DNA of 64,000 bases, from contig CAIXGS010000076.1 in assembly GCA_903919125.1 (NCBI GenBank), positions 62,001 to 126,000 of the forward strand. The letters run 5' to 3'. The notes under the pieces are model-generated. The model did no database searches and was not told the origin of the DNA. It saw nothing but the letters and a program-made list of their open reading frames with translations. This document shows positions 26,632 through 35,131 of this stretch, one piece after another (position 1 is the stretch's first letter; every line of letters begins with the position of its first letter). The DNA is from an uncultured Spartobacteria bacterium (GTDB lineage Bacteria > Verrucomicrobiota > Verrucomicrobiia > Chthoniobacterales > Chthoniobacteraceae). The position numbers and the translations under genes are program-made.

Positions 26632-26783
26632 GGCTCATCCTTGGCTCATCCCTGGCTCATCCTTGGCTCATCCTTGGCTCATCCTTGGCTCATCCTTGGC
26701 TCATCCTTGGCTCATCCTTGGCTCATCCTTGGCTCATCCTTGGCTCATCCTTGGCTCATCCTTGGCTCATCCTTGGCTCATCC
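26632..26783. repeat. Tandem array of an 11-bp repeat, about 14 copies
   Basis: The unit GGCTCATCCTT (AAGGATGAGCC on the other strand) is repeated head to tail about 13.8 times with almost no variation; the second copy has CCT instead of CTT. It fills the gap between the znuB-like stop codon and the rpsU promoter. The period is close to one turn of the DNA helix. In one plus-strand frame it would encode an 11-residue repeat, but that frame has no supported start and lies opposite real minus-strand genes. It has the look of a variable-number tandem repeat. Confidence 0.95.
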
Positions 26784-26792
26784 AGCGCCGAC

Positions 26793-27683
26793 TCAGTGCT
26801 GGTGCTCCCAGCGCGCCAGACTCTCCTTGTGAAAATGGCGCGCTTTCCAAAGCTTGGGAATCAGTCCGTAGCGAGGACTGACGAGATAGGCGACGCAAAA
26901 CAAACCACCCAGTACCAGCACGATACACGCGCCTGACGGCACCCCAAGCCAATAACTCAACCACAAACCGCTCACCGCTCCGAACACCCCAAGCGCCCCG
27001 CCTCCCCACAAGAGCGCTGGGAAGGAGTCGCACAACAAATACACCGTGGCGGCCGGCGCGATAAGAAGTCCCAATAGTAAAATTACGCCCACCGCTTGCA
27101 ACGAACTCAGCATCGTGAGCACTAGGGCGACCACCAATCCAATGTTAAGAAGCGCCACTGGCACGCCCTGACTTCGCGCCACCGAGGCGTCGAACAACAA
27201 CAATTGTAAGGGCCGTTCTGCAGCCACCAACAAGGGCAGCACCACCATAGCGACGCCGTACGCCAGCCACAAATCCTGATTTGAAACACCCAAAATGTTG
27301 CCGAAAAGATAGTGCAGTAATGACACCCGAACTTTGACAAAGCTCAGGAGCACCACGCCCGAGGAAAAGGCGCACGTGTAGAGAATTGCCAGAGCCGTGT
27401 CCTCTTTGACGCGCGTCCCGCGAGCCAGCAATTGCGCTCCAAGTGCCACGACAAGAGCAGCCGAAAGCGCGCCGAAAAAGAGCCCCATCGGAGCCAACCC
27501 GAAAAGCAGCACACCCACTGCGAGTCCGGGCAGCAACGAATGACTCAACGAATCCGCCATGAGCGCCATTCGACGCAACATGACGAAACCACCCATGAAG
27601 CCGTTGAGAAAACCAATCAGGATGCAGGCCACCAGAGCCCGCTGCATGAAAGCGTGTTGGAAGGGTTCAAGTAGCCAGTCCAT
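26793..27683 (-). CDS. Metal ABC transporter permease, ZnuB/MntB type
   Basis: This 296-aa polytopic membrane protein has the ABC-3 family features [53 protein letters not shown] and [21 protein letters not shown]. It forms the channel of a Zn2+ or Mn2+ importer with the ATPase and binding protein encoded just upstream. Its start overlaps the ATPase gene by 17 bp. The C-terminal tail holds several His residues ([13 protein letters not shown]) facing the cytoplasm or periplasm, which is not unusual. Zinc is favoured over manganese only by context. Confidence 0.9.
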   Translation of the reverse strand: MDWLLEPFQHAFMQRALVACILIGFLNGFMGGFVMLRRMALMADSLSHSLLPGLAVGVLLFGLAPMGLFFGALSAALVVALGAQLLARGTRVKEDTALAILYTCAFSSGVVLLSFVKVRVSLLHYLFGNILGVSNQDLWLAYGVAMVVLPLLVAAERPLQLLLFDASVARSQGVPVALLNIGLVVALVLTMLSSLQAVGVILLLGLLIAPAATVYLLCDSFPALLWGGGALGVFGAVSGLWLSYWLGVPSGACIVLVLGGLFCVAYLVSPRYGLIPKLWKARHFHKESLARWEHQH

Positions 27684-28413
27684 GATCGATTCTTGAAAAG
27701 ACCCGCGTCCCGTAAGTGCGCGTCAGATTCTCCTGAGTAAAAACGTCCGCCACCGGACCAGCGGCGAGAAGTTCGCCGTTCAAAAGTAATACTTGGTCGA
27801 ACAGCTCAGGAACGCTCCCGAGGTCGTGGTGTGAAATAAGCAGCAGCTTTCCCTGCGCGCGCAACTGTCTGAACACGAGTTTAAGTCCCTCCTGGCTAGG
27901 TTGATCTAATCCGGTAAAAGGCTCATCCAACAAAAGCACATGCGCCTCCTGTGCCAGCGCCCTCGCTAAAAAAACACGCTGCTGCTGGCCGCCCGAGAGC
28001 GCGGAAATCTGACGGTCCTGCAAAGCCGTCATCTGCATCGCCTCCAAAGCGGCGTCGACCGCGAGGCGATCCTCCTGCGAAAAACGCTTCCACCAACGCA
28101 CGCTCAAATAACGCCCCATTTCCACCACCCCACGCACCGTCGTGGGAAAATCCCAGTCGACCATTTCCCTTTGCGGCAAGTACGCGAACTCCTGATTGGC
28201 TCCCTTCATTTCGCGACCGTGAAACGTAATACGTCCCGTCTCTAGCGGCAGCAAACCAGCGAGTGCCTTGAGCAAGGTCGACTTCCCCGCTCCGTTGGGC
28301 CCCAACACACCCACGGCACTGCCGCAAGTTAGCGTAAAACCAACGTGGTGCAGCGCTGGGATGCGCCGATAACTCACGGTCAAATCCTCCACGTGAAGCG
28401 AGTGCGAGCTCAT
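27667..28413 (-). CDS. Metal ABC transporter ATPase, ZnuC/MntA type
   Basis: The 248-aa protein contains Walker [10 protein letters not shown], the family-typical FAYLPQRE, the signature [15 protein letters not shown], Walker [13 protein letters not shown] and a switch His in LLISHHDLG. It powers uptake through the permease encoded next. It overlaps the small unknown upstream gene by 4 bp (ATGA) and the permease gene by 17 bp, so the set is one operon. Confidence 0.92.
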   Translation of the reverse strand: MSSHSLHVEDLTVSYRRIPALHHVGFTLTCGSAVGVLGPNGAGKSTLLKALAGLLPLETGRITFHGREMKGANQEFAYLPQREMVDWDFPTTVRGVVEMGRYLSVRWWKRFSQEDRLAVDAALEAMQMTALQDRQISALSGGQQQRVFLARALAQEAHVLLLDEPFTGLDQPSQEGLKLVFRQLRAQGKLLLISHHDLGSVPELFDQVLLLNGELLAAGPVADVFTQENLTRTYGTRVFSRIDHGLAT

Positions 28414-28838
28414 GGAAATGGGATCACCGCCTCCACCGTGCGCGCGCCCCAGAGGCTGCGTTCGTATTCGTTGCCATCGGGGGCCGTGAGCTGCAAACGC
28501 AAGGCTCCCTGCGCCTCCCCTTCAAACTCAACACTGACAACCAACTCCACTCCCTCCTTGGGAAACGGAATTTGTAGTTCCCCTGCCTCGTGCAAACCTG
28601 GATGGTCTAAAGTCCACAAGGACTTCCCCGCGTAACGGACTTCTGCACGGAGAGCTTTTTGAGAAAAAGTGAGTGCCAGAGGCAATCGGGAAGGCGCTGC
28701 TGCCTCAATCACAGTTACCGGAGCCCGAGCGGCCTCCACCTGCGCGGCTTCCCTTTGGAGGAGCAATCGCAGCGGCCAACTTAGAGCCAACAACCCGAGG
28801 AGCAACAACAAGGCTCTTGTTAGAGGAGATCCCCGCAT
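28410..28838 (-). CDS. Unknown small membrane-anchored protein in the metal transporter operon
   Basis: This 142-aa protein has one N-terminal membrane helix (about residues 8-28, [20 protein letters not shown]). The rest is probably a periplasmic beta-rich domain of about 100 residues, with alternating hydrophobic segments such as [26 protein letters not shown] and [12 protein letters not shown] recognise no family and see no Cys or His cluster for metal binding. It is locked between the solute-binding protein (1-bp gap) and the ATPase (4-bp overlap), so it is surely co-translated with a metal importer and may assist it. The function is unknown. Confidence 0.8.
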   Translation of the reverse strand: MRGSPLTRALLLLLGLLALSWPLRLLLQREAAQVEAARAPVTVIEAAAPSRLPLALTFSQKALRAEVRYAGKSLWTLDHPGLHEAGELQIPFPKEGVELVVSVEFEGEAQGALRLQLTAPDGNEYERSLWGARTVEAVIPFP

Positions 28839-28839
28839 T

Positions 28840-29727
28840 TTACTTAAGCGCCTCCACCACAGTATTTACGTTGTGCCGGAACATCCCCAGATAATTGGCG
28901 GCCTCCCCAGTCCCCAACCCATCCACCCACAACTGCCCGCCCAAAACTGCTCCAGTCTCGGCCGTGATCTGCTGCAGGACCTTTGGGTTCACTGTGTCCT
29001 CGGCAAAAACAGCTTTCACTCGCTGCTCTTTAATAATCTTAAGCAAGTCTGCAACCTTCCGCGAAGATGGCTGCTCGGCAGAAGTCAACCCAGAGACGGG
29101 ATACACCTTGAAGCCGTAGTCTTTTGCAAAGTACTGCAAGGCGTCGTGAGATGTTACTAACTTGCGTTTATCTCTCGGCAACTCGGCGACTTTGGCGCGT
29201 GCCCATTTGTCCAATTCAAGCAATTCCTTCTCATAAGCACGTGCGTTCACTCCAAAAGCTTCCTTTTGCTCTGGGCGCACCTCCGTCAGAGCATCCCGCA
29301 CCACAGCAACCGCCCTGCGCATATTCCCAACGGAATTCCACCAGTGAGGATCCTCGACCTTCTCCCCGGCACGGCCGCTCTCTGCCTCTTGCCAGAGTGA
29401 CGGCATTTGCGCTCCGACTTCCATAAACCGCGCCCTCCCATCGGTGGCCTCTCTTAATTTACCCACATATCCCTCCAAATGCTTCGCACTCAGGAGTACC
29501 AGATCCGCCCTCGATACCACCTTTAGATCTGAAGGTTTAGGCTCAAACTCATGGGGATCCGATCCCGCAGCCACATGCCCAGTGACAGTCACCAACGGGC
29601 CGCCCACTCGCTCGGCAAGCTCCGTGAGCACCGACGAGAACGTGGAAACACGCACCGGTTCGGCGGCGACCCCCGTTGCAAAGCAGCACCAAAACAAAGT
29701 AAGCGAAAAGAAAAGTCCTTCTTTCAT
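28840..29727 (-). CDS. Metal ABC transporter substrate-binding lipoprotein/protein, ZnuA/TroA type
   Basis: The frame is open to 30189 but the start is taken at ATG 29727, where a signal peptide begins (KEGLFFSLTLFW to VAA, about 22 residues); the upstream extension is antisense to the next gene. The 295-aa product has the cluster A-1 metal site: His59 in GSDPHEFEPKPSD, a second His in SAKHLEGYV, a third in DPHWWNSVGN, and an acidic ligand in AEDTVNPK. There is no long His-rich loop, so zinc versus manganese is not settled. It is the first gene of the four-gene importer operon. Confidence 0.88.
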   Translation of the reverse strand: MKEGLFFSLTLFWCCFATGVAAEPVRVSTFSSVLTELAERVGGPLVTVTGHVAAGSDPHEFEPKPSDLKVVSRADLVLLSAKHLEGYVGKLREATDGRARFMEVGAQMPSLWQEAESGRAGEKVEDPHWWNSVGNMRRAVAVVRDALTEVRPEQKEAFGVNARAYEKELLELDKWARAKVAELPRDKRKLVTSHDALQYFAKDYGFKVYPVSGLTSAEQPSSRKVADLLKIIKEQRVKAVFAEDTVNPKVLQQITAETGAVLGGQLWVDGLGTGEAANYLGMFRHNVNTVVEALK

Positions 29728-29758
29728 TGGTGAGAAACTTAGCACAAGCGGATCTCTA

Positions 29759-29775
29759 TTGCAACTCAAATGCAA
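29759..29775. promoter_or_regulatory. Palindrome upstream of the metal transporter operon, candidate metalloregulator operator
   Basis: TTGCA and TGCAA are arranged as a perfect 5-bp inverted repeat with a 7-bp spacer, 32 bp upstream of the ZnuA-type start codon. The size and position suit a Fur-family (Zur) operator, and a Fur-type regulator is encoded at 33738-34193. No second copy was found by eye, so this is only a candidate. Confidence 0.35.
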
Positions 29776-29851
29776 CAAGCTCACTCCACCACTCCCCTCT
29801 CCCCGATGGTGGACTTTCCTCCACATGCAGTTCATTTTATCTAGTCCTCCC

Positions 29852-31984
29852 ATGTTTTCCATGCGTCCACTGCTTTTCTCGCTGCTTCTGTTGCTAACCT
29901 TGCTGCCGAGCGCCTCTGGCCAAACCGGCGGCTTCGGCTCCTTCCTTCCCGGCCCCCCCAAAGCCGTTCCCGCCCTGCTCGCTGATACCACGGCCATCGC
30001 CGCTTCAACCCCCTTCCATGTGGGGATCCGATTTAAACTGGCCGACGGCTGGCACTTGTACTGGCGCTTTCCGGGCGATTCAGGTGCCGCCCCCCAAGTA
30101 AAATGGACGCTACCTCCGGGATTTGAAGCGGGCGAAATCCAGTGGCCCCTCCCGCATTCGCTCAAGTCCGAGGGGGACATTTTCACCAATGTCTACGAGG
30201 GCGAGGTGCTGCTGCCCGTGGAAATCCGCCCACCAGCGAGCCTGCCAAAAGGTCCGTTTATATTCCAAGCCCAACTCAAATGGTACGTCTGCTCCGAAAC
30301 CTGCCTGCCTGGTGAGGGTGACGTGAGCCTTACTCTCACTTCGGGCCCGCCGCAGCCCGCAAACACGGAGCTCTTCACCCTCTGGAACAACAGGTTGCCA
30401 CAGCCCGCGCCGCCTCCCTTTTCGACTGAATGGGGTCGGGCTCCAGACGGCCTGCTCATAAAAATTGAGGGTGCCCCAGTTGGCCAAAAGGTTGAAGTTT
30501 TTCCGATACCTCCCTCTGGAGCCACGGCGCAACATCCAGAGATGGTCAGCCGGACTTTTCGCATTCCAGCGCCTGGGGCCGCTTCAAATCCAGAGGGTTG
30601 GAAAGCATTGGTCGTCTTGGAAGAGCCGACCGGAGAACGTCGAGGATGGGAGGTTGAGGGAAACGCGTCCGTCAAAAATCCCCCTGAAAGCAAAGAACAA
30701 CAGACGAATCCCGTTGGGACTCCATCACCACAAACACCTCCCTCCCAGAAAATTACCCCTCAATCTGAGGGCCTTGCCAGTATCCTCTGGGCAGCGTTTT
30801 TGGGCGGACTACTACTCAATTTGATGCCCTGCGTCCTTCCAGTGGTTGCACTTAAAATACTCGGGTTCACTCAACAAGCAGGGGAGGATCCCAAACGAGT
30901 ATTCAAACTCGGGTTGGCATTTTGCGCCGGAGTATTCGCCTTCTTTTCGGGGCTCGCGGTTGCTGTGTTGGGATTGAAGGCGGTTGGAAGCGGTTTGAAT
31001 TGGGGATTTCAATTCCAAAACCCTTGGATTTTAACGGGACTCATTACCGCAGTCTTCATCTTTGGGCTTAATTTGTTGGGCGTTTTCGAAATCACACTGG
31101 GCGGCGATACAAGTTCAAAGCTGGGCGAACTCTCTAGCAAACAAGGCTTTGGGGGCGCCTTCCTCCACGGTGCATTCACCACTCTACTGGGGACTTCGTG
31201 CACCGCTCCCTATCTCGGTGTGACGCTTGGCTTTGCAGTTAGCCAGCCGGCTGGCTCGGTGTTTGCGATCTTTTTCACCATCGCCGCTGGGATGAGTCTT
31301 CCGTACCTCGTATTGACCTCCAACCCGACGTTGCTGCGTTTCCTCCCCAAGCCGGGTGCGTGGATGGAACGTTTGAAGCAAGTCATGGGGTTCGTGATTC
31401 TGGGCGTGGCGATTTGGTTGCTCGGCGTACTGGGCCAAGGGCGCGGGATAGAATCGCTTTCCGGGATGTGTTCATTTCTCCTCATTGCTGGCATAGGCTG
31501 CTGGCTTGTAGGCATTTTGCGTTCCCGTTTAATAGCGCTTTTCTTGGCACTCCTCCTTCTGGGTGGCGGTTATCGTTTTTTTGTATTCGACACCATTAGC
31601 AACCCAATTGCCCCCAAAACCGCGCTCACCAGCGACGAATGGGTCCCCTTTTCCCCCGAACGCCTCGCCAAAGAACGCGCTTTGGGGCGGCCCATATTTG
31701 TCGATTTCACCGCGGACTGGTGCCTAAATTGTAAGGTCAATGAGCGACTCACACTTTCCAAAAAAGAGATCAAAGACGCATTCGCAACCCATAACGTGCT
31801 TCTGATGAAAGCCGACTGGACCAACAGCGACCCCGTGATCACCGCCGAGCTCCACCGCTTCGGTCGCATCGGGGTCCCCTTTTATCTGCTCTACGCGCCG
31901 GACGCTCCTGATCCCCTAATTCTACCAGAGTTGCTCACGCCGAAAGTCATCCTTGAGGCGCTGGAAAAACTTCCTTCACGCTAA
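29852..31984 (+). CDS. dsbD: DsbD-like thiol:disulfide interchange protein
   Basis: The start is ATG 29852 (29861 is also possible); the longer frame runs antisense to the ZnuA gene. The 710-aa product has a signal peptide (ending SASG), an N-terminal periplasmic domain with the Cys pair in WYVCSETCLPGEG, a Pro/Gln-rich linker, and an eight-helix membrane domain with its two redox Cys residues in LMPCVLPVVALKIL and LGTSCTAPYLG. The C-terminal thioredoxin-like domain carries ADWCLNCKVNE. DsbD carries electrons from cytoplasmic thioredoxin to periplasmic proteins, for example for cytochrome c maturation. All three Cys pairs are intact. Confidence 0.9.
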   Translation: MFSMRPLLFSLLLLLTLLPSASGQTGGFGSFLPGPPKAVPALLADTTAIAASTPFHVGIRFKLADGWHLYWRFPGDSGAAPQVKWTLPPGFEAGEIQWPLPHSLKSEGDIFTNVYEGEVLLPVEIRPPASLPKGPFIFQAQLKWYVCSETCLPGEGDVSLTLTSGPPQPANTELFTLWNNRLPQPAPPPFSTEWGRAPDGLLIKIEGAPVGQKVEVFPIPPSGATAQHPEMVSRTFRIPAPGAASNPEGWKALVVLEEPTGERRGWEVEGNASVKNPPESKEQQTNPVGTPSPQTPPSQKITPQSEGLASILWAAFLGGLLLNLMPCVLPVVALKILGFTQQAGEDPKRVFKLGLAFCAGVFAFFSGLAVAVLGLKAVGSGLNWGFQFQNPWILTGLITAVFIFGLNLLGVFEITLGGDTSSKLGELSSKQGFGGAFLHGAFTTLLGTSCTAPYLGVTLGFAVSQPAGSVFAIFFTIAAGMSLPYLVLTSNPTLLRFLPKPGAWMERLKQVMGFVILGVAIWLLGVLGQGRGIESLSGMCSFLLIAGIGCWLVGILRSRLIALFLALLLLGGGYRFFVFDTISNPIAPKTALTSDEWVPFSPERLAKERALGRPIFVDFTADWCLNCKVNERLTLSKKEIKDAFATHNVLLMKADWTNSDPVITAELHRFGRIGVPFYLLYAPDAPDPLILPELLTPKVILEALEKLPSR

Positions 31985-32025
31985 GGCTTGAATTTTGCCT
32001 GCGCGTTCCGAAACAAAACCACCCT

Positions 32026-32700
32026 ATGTCGCCGCCGCTTATTACTTTGCTAGTCCTACTCCTTGTGCCCGCCTACTTGTTAGGAAGCGTCCCCTTTGGA
32101 CTATTACTGGCACGGTTACGCGGCGTTGATATTCGCGAACACGGCAGCCGCAACATCGGCGCGACGAACGTATGGCGGGTGCTCGGCCCCAAATGGGGAA
32201 CCGCGACCTTCATTTTAGACGCAGCCAAAGGCTTCGCAGCAGTGCGCTGGGCGCAAAACATCGCAGCAAATCAACCCGCGCCCCCAGAGATGGGCGAACA
32301 GTACATGGCTTACGCGGGGATGATTGCAGCGCTGGCCTGTATGGTGGGACATAGCTTTCCGATCTGGCTCAAGTTCAAGGGAGGCAAAGGGGTGGCGACC
32401 TCCGTTGGCATCCTCGTGAGCCTGATGCCCGCAGTGGCAACGGGGCTTGTAATCGGCGTCTGGATCGCAGTCTTCGCGATCTCACGCTACGTTTCGCTGG
32501 CCTCGCTTTGCGCCGCAATTACGCTTCCAATTACAATCGGAATTCTATTGCGCCTAAATGAATTAGAAGGAAGCGCCTACCTCGCATTCGCCTGCGCCGC
32601 AGCTTATCTGGTAGTGCGCAGGCATCGCGAAAATATCCACCGACTTTTTGCTGGAACCGAATCCCGCTTCGGGTCCAAGCCAGATTCGCAAAACTCATGA
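32026..32700 (+). CDS. plsY: Glycerol-3-phosphate acyltransferase PlsY
   Basis: The 224-aa membrane protein has the PlsY motifs LGSVPFGLLLARLRGVDIRE, HGSRNIGATNVWRVLG, GHSFPIWLKFKGGKGVAT and a third conserved loop near the C-terminus. It acylates glycerol 3-phosphate with acyl phosphate in the first step of phospholipid synthesis. Its stop codon overlaps gpsA by 4 bp; the pairing supplies substrate and first acylation in one operon. Confidence 0.94.
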   Translation: MSPPLITLLVLLLVPAYLLGSVPFGLLLARLRGVDIREHGSRNIGATNVWRVLGPKWGTATFILDAAKGFAAVRWAQNIAANQPAPPEMGEQYMAYAGMIAALACMVGHSFPIWLKFKGGKGVATSVGILVSLMPAVATGLVIGVWIAVFAISRYVSLASLCAAITLPITIGILLRLNELEGSAYLAFACAAAYLVVRRHRENIHRLFAGTESRFGSKPDSQNS

Positions 32701-33698
32701 AACCCGCATTCAGCCACGTAGGCATTGTAGGCGCGGGTTCGTGGGGGACAGCACTCGCTTTAGTGCTGCACCGCAACGGATTGCGCGTGACAGTTTGGGG
32801 CAATGACGCCTACGCCGTCTCGCAAATCGAAGCATTAAAAGAAAACCGGCCGTATCTGCCTGGCGTGCCGATGCCAGAACTTATTGAGTTCACGGCTGAT
32901 ATGAGGGCACTTGATTCCCTCGACCTGCTTCTACTGGTTACCCCTTCCAGAGCCTTAAGAGAAGTGGCTTCACGCCTTAGTACACTCCCGCTCAAGTCAG
33001 GTTGCGTCCTGCTAAGTTGCACCAAAGGCGTGGAGCGTGGAAGTGGGCTCCGCATGAGCGAAATTTTACGGGAGACCCTGCCCGACCATCCCATCGCAGT
33101 GCTCTCCGGACCGAGTCACGCGGAAGAAGTCGCGCACGGCGCTCCGACCGCCGTGGTCATTGGGTGCGAGGATGAAGAACTCGCGACTCGGCTTCAAACT
33201 GCGTTCAACCAGCCGGCCTTTCGCGCTTACACCAGTTCCGACGTGATCGGCATCGAGCTGGGGGGCGCACTCAAAAACATCTATGCTCTCGCGGCCGGGG
33301 TCGGCGACGGGCTGCAGTTGGGAGACAACACGAAGGCAGCGCTGGTGACACGCTCTCTCGCGGAGCTCATGCGACTGGGTTGTGCGCTTGGGGGAAGGCG
33401 CGAGACGTTTATGGGACTAAGCGGCATTGGCGATCTGATGGTGACATGCTTCTCAAAGCACAGCCGGAATCGAGCCGTGGGCGAACGCTTAGGACGTGGT
33501 GAGTCGCTGGGCTACATCGTCAGTTCGATGCGGATGATTGCAGAGGGTATTCCAACCACTGCAAGCGCTTACGAGTGCGCAAGACGCCTCGAAGTGGATA
33601 CACCCATCATTGACCAAATTCGACTATTACTCGACGGCAGCCTTTCTCCCGCAGAAGCCATGGCAGCACTGCTCGCCCGCGACCCCCGTCGGGAATAG
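32697..33698 (+). CDS. gpsA: Glycerol-3-phosphate dehydrogenase [NAD(P)+]
   Basis: At 333 aa it has normal GpsA length. It shows the dinucleotide-binding VGAGSWGTALALVL, then VLLSCTKGVERGSG, LSGPSHAEEVA, ELGGALKNIYALAAGVGDGL and GDNTKAALVTRSLAE. It reduces dihydroxyacetone phosphate to glycerol 3-phosphate, the substrate of the preceding PlsY, with which it is translationally coupled. Confidence 0.95.
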   Translation: MKPAFSHVGIVGAGSWGTALALVLHRNGLRVTVWGNDAYAVSQIEALKENRPYLPGVPMPELIEFTADMRALDSLDLLLLVTPSRALREVASRLSTLPLKSGCVLLSCTKGVERGSGLRMSEILRETLPDHPIAVLSGPSHAEEVAHGAPTAVVIGCEDEELATRLQTAFNQPAFRAYTSSDVIGIELGGALKNIYALAAGVGDGLQLGDNTKAALVTRSLAELMRLGCALGGRRETFMGLSGIGDLMVTCFSKHSRNRAVGERLGRGESLGYIVSSMRMIAEGIPTTASAYECARRLEVDTPIIDQIRLLLDGSLSPAEAMAALLARDPRRE

Positions 33699-33737
33699 TG
33701 AAAAGGGAATCATCCCGAGCGCCGTCCAGTCCGCAAC

Positions 33738-34193
33738 TCAACCTTGTGCGATCGCTTGGCACCCGGCGCAGGTTCCGAAAATCTCCAGTGTGTGGGTCAC
33801 GTTGGCGTACCCCATCTGGCGCACCAAGCGCTCAAGTCCATCTGCGAAACAAACATCTAAATTATTTACGCTACCACATTTACGACAAATAATATGATGA
33901 TGATGATGTTCCCCCGTATTAAATTCGTAGCGGTAAATTCCATCCCCAAAGTCGCAACGGCGCACCAAGTCGATCTCCTCCAACGCACTAAGTGAACGAT
34001 AGACAGTCACCGGATCGCACATTCCCTGAGGAAGGCGCTTGTGCAATTCCTCCGCACTAAAGGGGCCATGCTCACTGGTGAGCACTTTTAGCAAACCGCG
34101 CCGAGGTGCTGTAATACGGTGACCGGCCTTGCGCAAAGTCTCCAAGGAGGCCTCCATTCGCTCCTCGGGGTCCTGAGCGGCGTGATTCATCAT
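33738..34193 (-). CDS. Fur-family metal-dependent repressor (Zur-like)
   Basis: The 151-aa protein has an N-terminal winged helix (RITAPRRGLLKVLTSEHGPFS, VTVYRSLSALEEIDLV) and a C-terminal dimerisation domain with the His-rich metal site GEHHHHHIICRKCG and a second Cys pair in CAGC. Two C-x2-C motifs form the structural zinc site. It may regulate zinc or iron uptake; the nearby metal importer operon makes a Zur role attractive. It is convergent with gpsA, and the VOC protein gene lies 12 bp upstream on the same strand. Confidence 0.88.
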   Translation of the reverse strand: MMNHAAQDPEERMEASLETLRKAGHRITAPRRGLLKVLTSEHGPFSAEELHKRLPQGMCDPVTVYRSLSALEEIDLVRRCDFGDGIYRYEFNTGEHHHHHIICRKCGSVNNLDVCFADGLERLVRQMGYANVTHTLEIFGTCAGCQAIAQG

Positions 34194-34205
34194 ATTGCGG
34201 AGGGC

Positions 34206-34556
34206 CTAGCGATGCCGAGCCTTGGTGAGCATGATCTCGTTTCCTTCGGAATCTAAACACATGGCCAAATGCGCGGGCTCCTCCGGCGTATCCACGGGTT
34301 CACGAAGCACTTCCCCACCGTGGGTTTTCACCAAGGCGCAGCCTTCGAACAAGTCGGCGATCTGAAAAGCCATCCCAGTCCATGTACGCTCAGACTCCCC
34401 ACCGTTGTGAATTCCAATGGTGGAACCCGCAACAGACACCTCGCTGATGACCTCACTTTCTCGCACTACACTGGCGTCGAAGACTCCGCGATAAAAACTC
34501 ACGGCGCGCGCCATGTCCTTTGCCCAGATAATGTACTTCAAACGTTCCACATGCAT
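34206..34556 (-). CDS. VOC-superfamily (glyoxalase-like) protein
   Basis: The 116-aa protein is a single vicinal-oxygen-chelate unit: LKYIIWAKDMARAVSFYRGVF at the N-terminus, a central TIGIHNGG and a C-terminal AMCLDSEGNEIMLTK. Such domains pair to form a metal site and serve lyases, dioxygenases or antibiotic-binding proteins. The substrate is unknown. It ends 12 bp before the Fur-family gene on the same strand, so the two may be co-transcribed. Confidence 0.8.
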   Translation of the reverse strand: MHVERLKYIIWAKDMARAVSFYRGVFDASVVRESEVISEVSVAGSTIGIHNGGESERTWTGMAFQIADLFEGCALVKTHGGEVLREPVDTPEEPAHLAMCLDSEGNEIMLTKARHR

Positions 34557-34681
34557 CTTCGCAGCCTATGCCATGCTCTGGGGAATTCCAGCCTTGAAAG
34601 CACACCTATTTCCCAAAGCACCACAGCTTGCAGCCCAAGGCTCGACCCGATAACCTCTCCTTAAGAGCTTCCTTTATCAAA

Positions 34682-35101
34682 ATGCAAATTCCCGCCATCC
34701 GGAGCCCACACGCCCAGACACATTCCCTCGTTTACTTCGGGCGCATGCTGGACAAAATCAGGCTGCACGCCCAACACCTTCTCCCGCAAGATTATGTCGC
34801 CAATCTGGGCGAGGGATTCGATCTTCGTTGTGTCAATTTTCTCCATGTGACCTACGCCGACCTCAGCGCGCAAGTTCTCGCTGGCGGCTCCGATGAACAA
34901 GTTTTGGAATGGTGCTTCACTCACGGCCGTCGTCCGTCGGAAGAGGAAATCGAGGTATGGAACGAATTTTTGCGGAAACGCGGCTGGAACGACGTTGCCT
35001 CCACTCGGCTCAAGGAGCGTCTCGCGGAAGGCGGCTTTCAAGACCGCACAGACATTCATACTTTCTTTGATTTCATAGACTTGGACGAAGGCCGCCGCTA
35101 A
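34682..35101 (+). CDS. DUF5069-domain protein
   Basis: I prefer the ATG at 34682 (MQIPAIRSPHAQTH) to the upstream in-frame start at 34628. The 139-aa product matches the DUF5069 pattern as I remember it: IRSPHAQTHSLVYFGRMLDKIRLHA near the N-terminus, a central CVNFLHVTYADLSAQVLAG, and WNEFLRKRGWND. The function is unknown. It is soluble, all-helical in look, and lies 30 bp before the gspF-like gene, which may be chance. Confidence 0.75.
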   Translation: MQIPAIRSPHAQTHSLVYFGRMLDKIRLHAQHLLPQDYVANLGEGFDLRCVNFLHVTYADLSAQVLAGGSDEQVLEWCFTHGRRPSEEEIEVWNEFLRKRGWNDVASTRLKERLAEGGFQDRTDIHTFFDFIDLDEGRR

Positions 35102-35131
35102 GTCTTCCAACGCTTCATCCGCCCGCCCCCC

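Noticed and set aside
26632-26783. CRISPR array
   Set aside because: The 11-bp units are directly adjacent with no spacers and there are no cas genes.
26345-26936. Plus-strand frames reading the 11-bp repeat as a repetitive membrane-like peptide
   Set aside because: They arise from the tandem DNA repeat, lie opposite rpsU and the permease gene, and lack a supported start or ribosome-binding site.
29444-29851. N-terminal extension of the DsbD-like protein
   Set aside because: This stretch is antisense to the ZnuA-type gene; a clear signal peptide starts at 29852.
29728-30189. N-terminal extension of the ZnuA-type protein
   Set aside because: It runs into the promoter region and antisense to the DsbD gene; the signal peptide begins at 29727.
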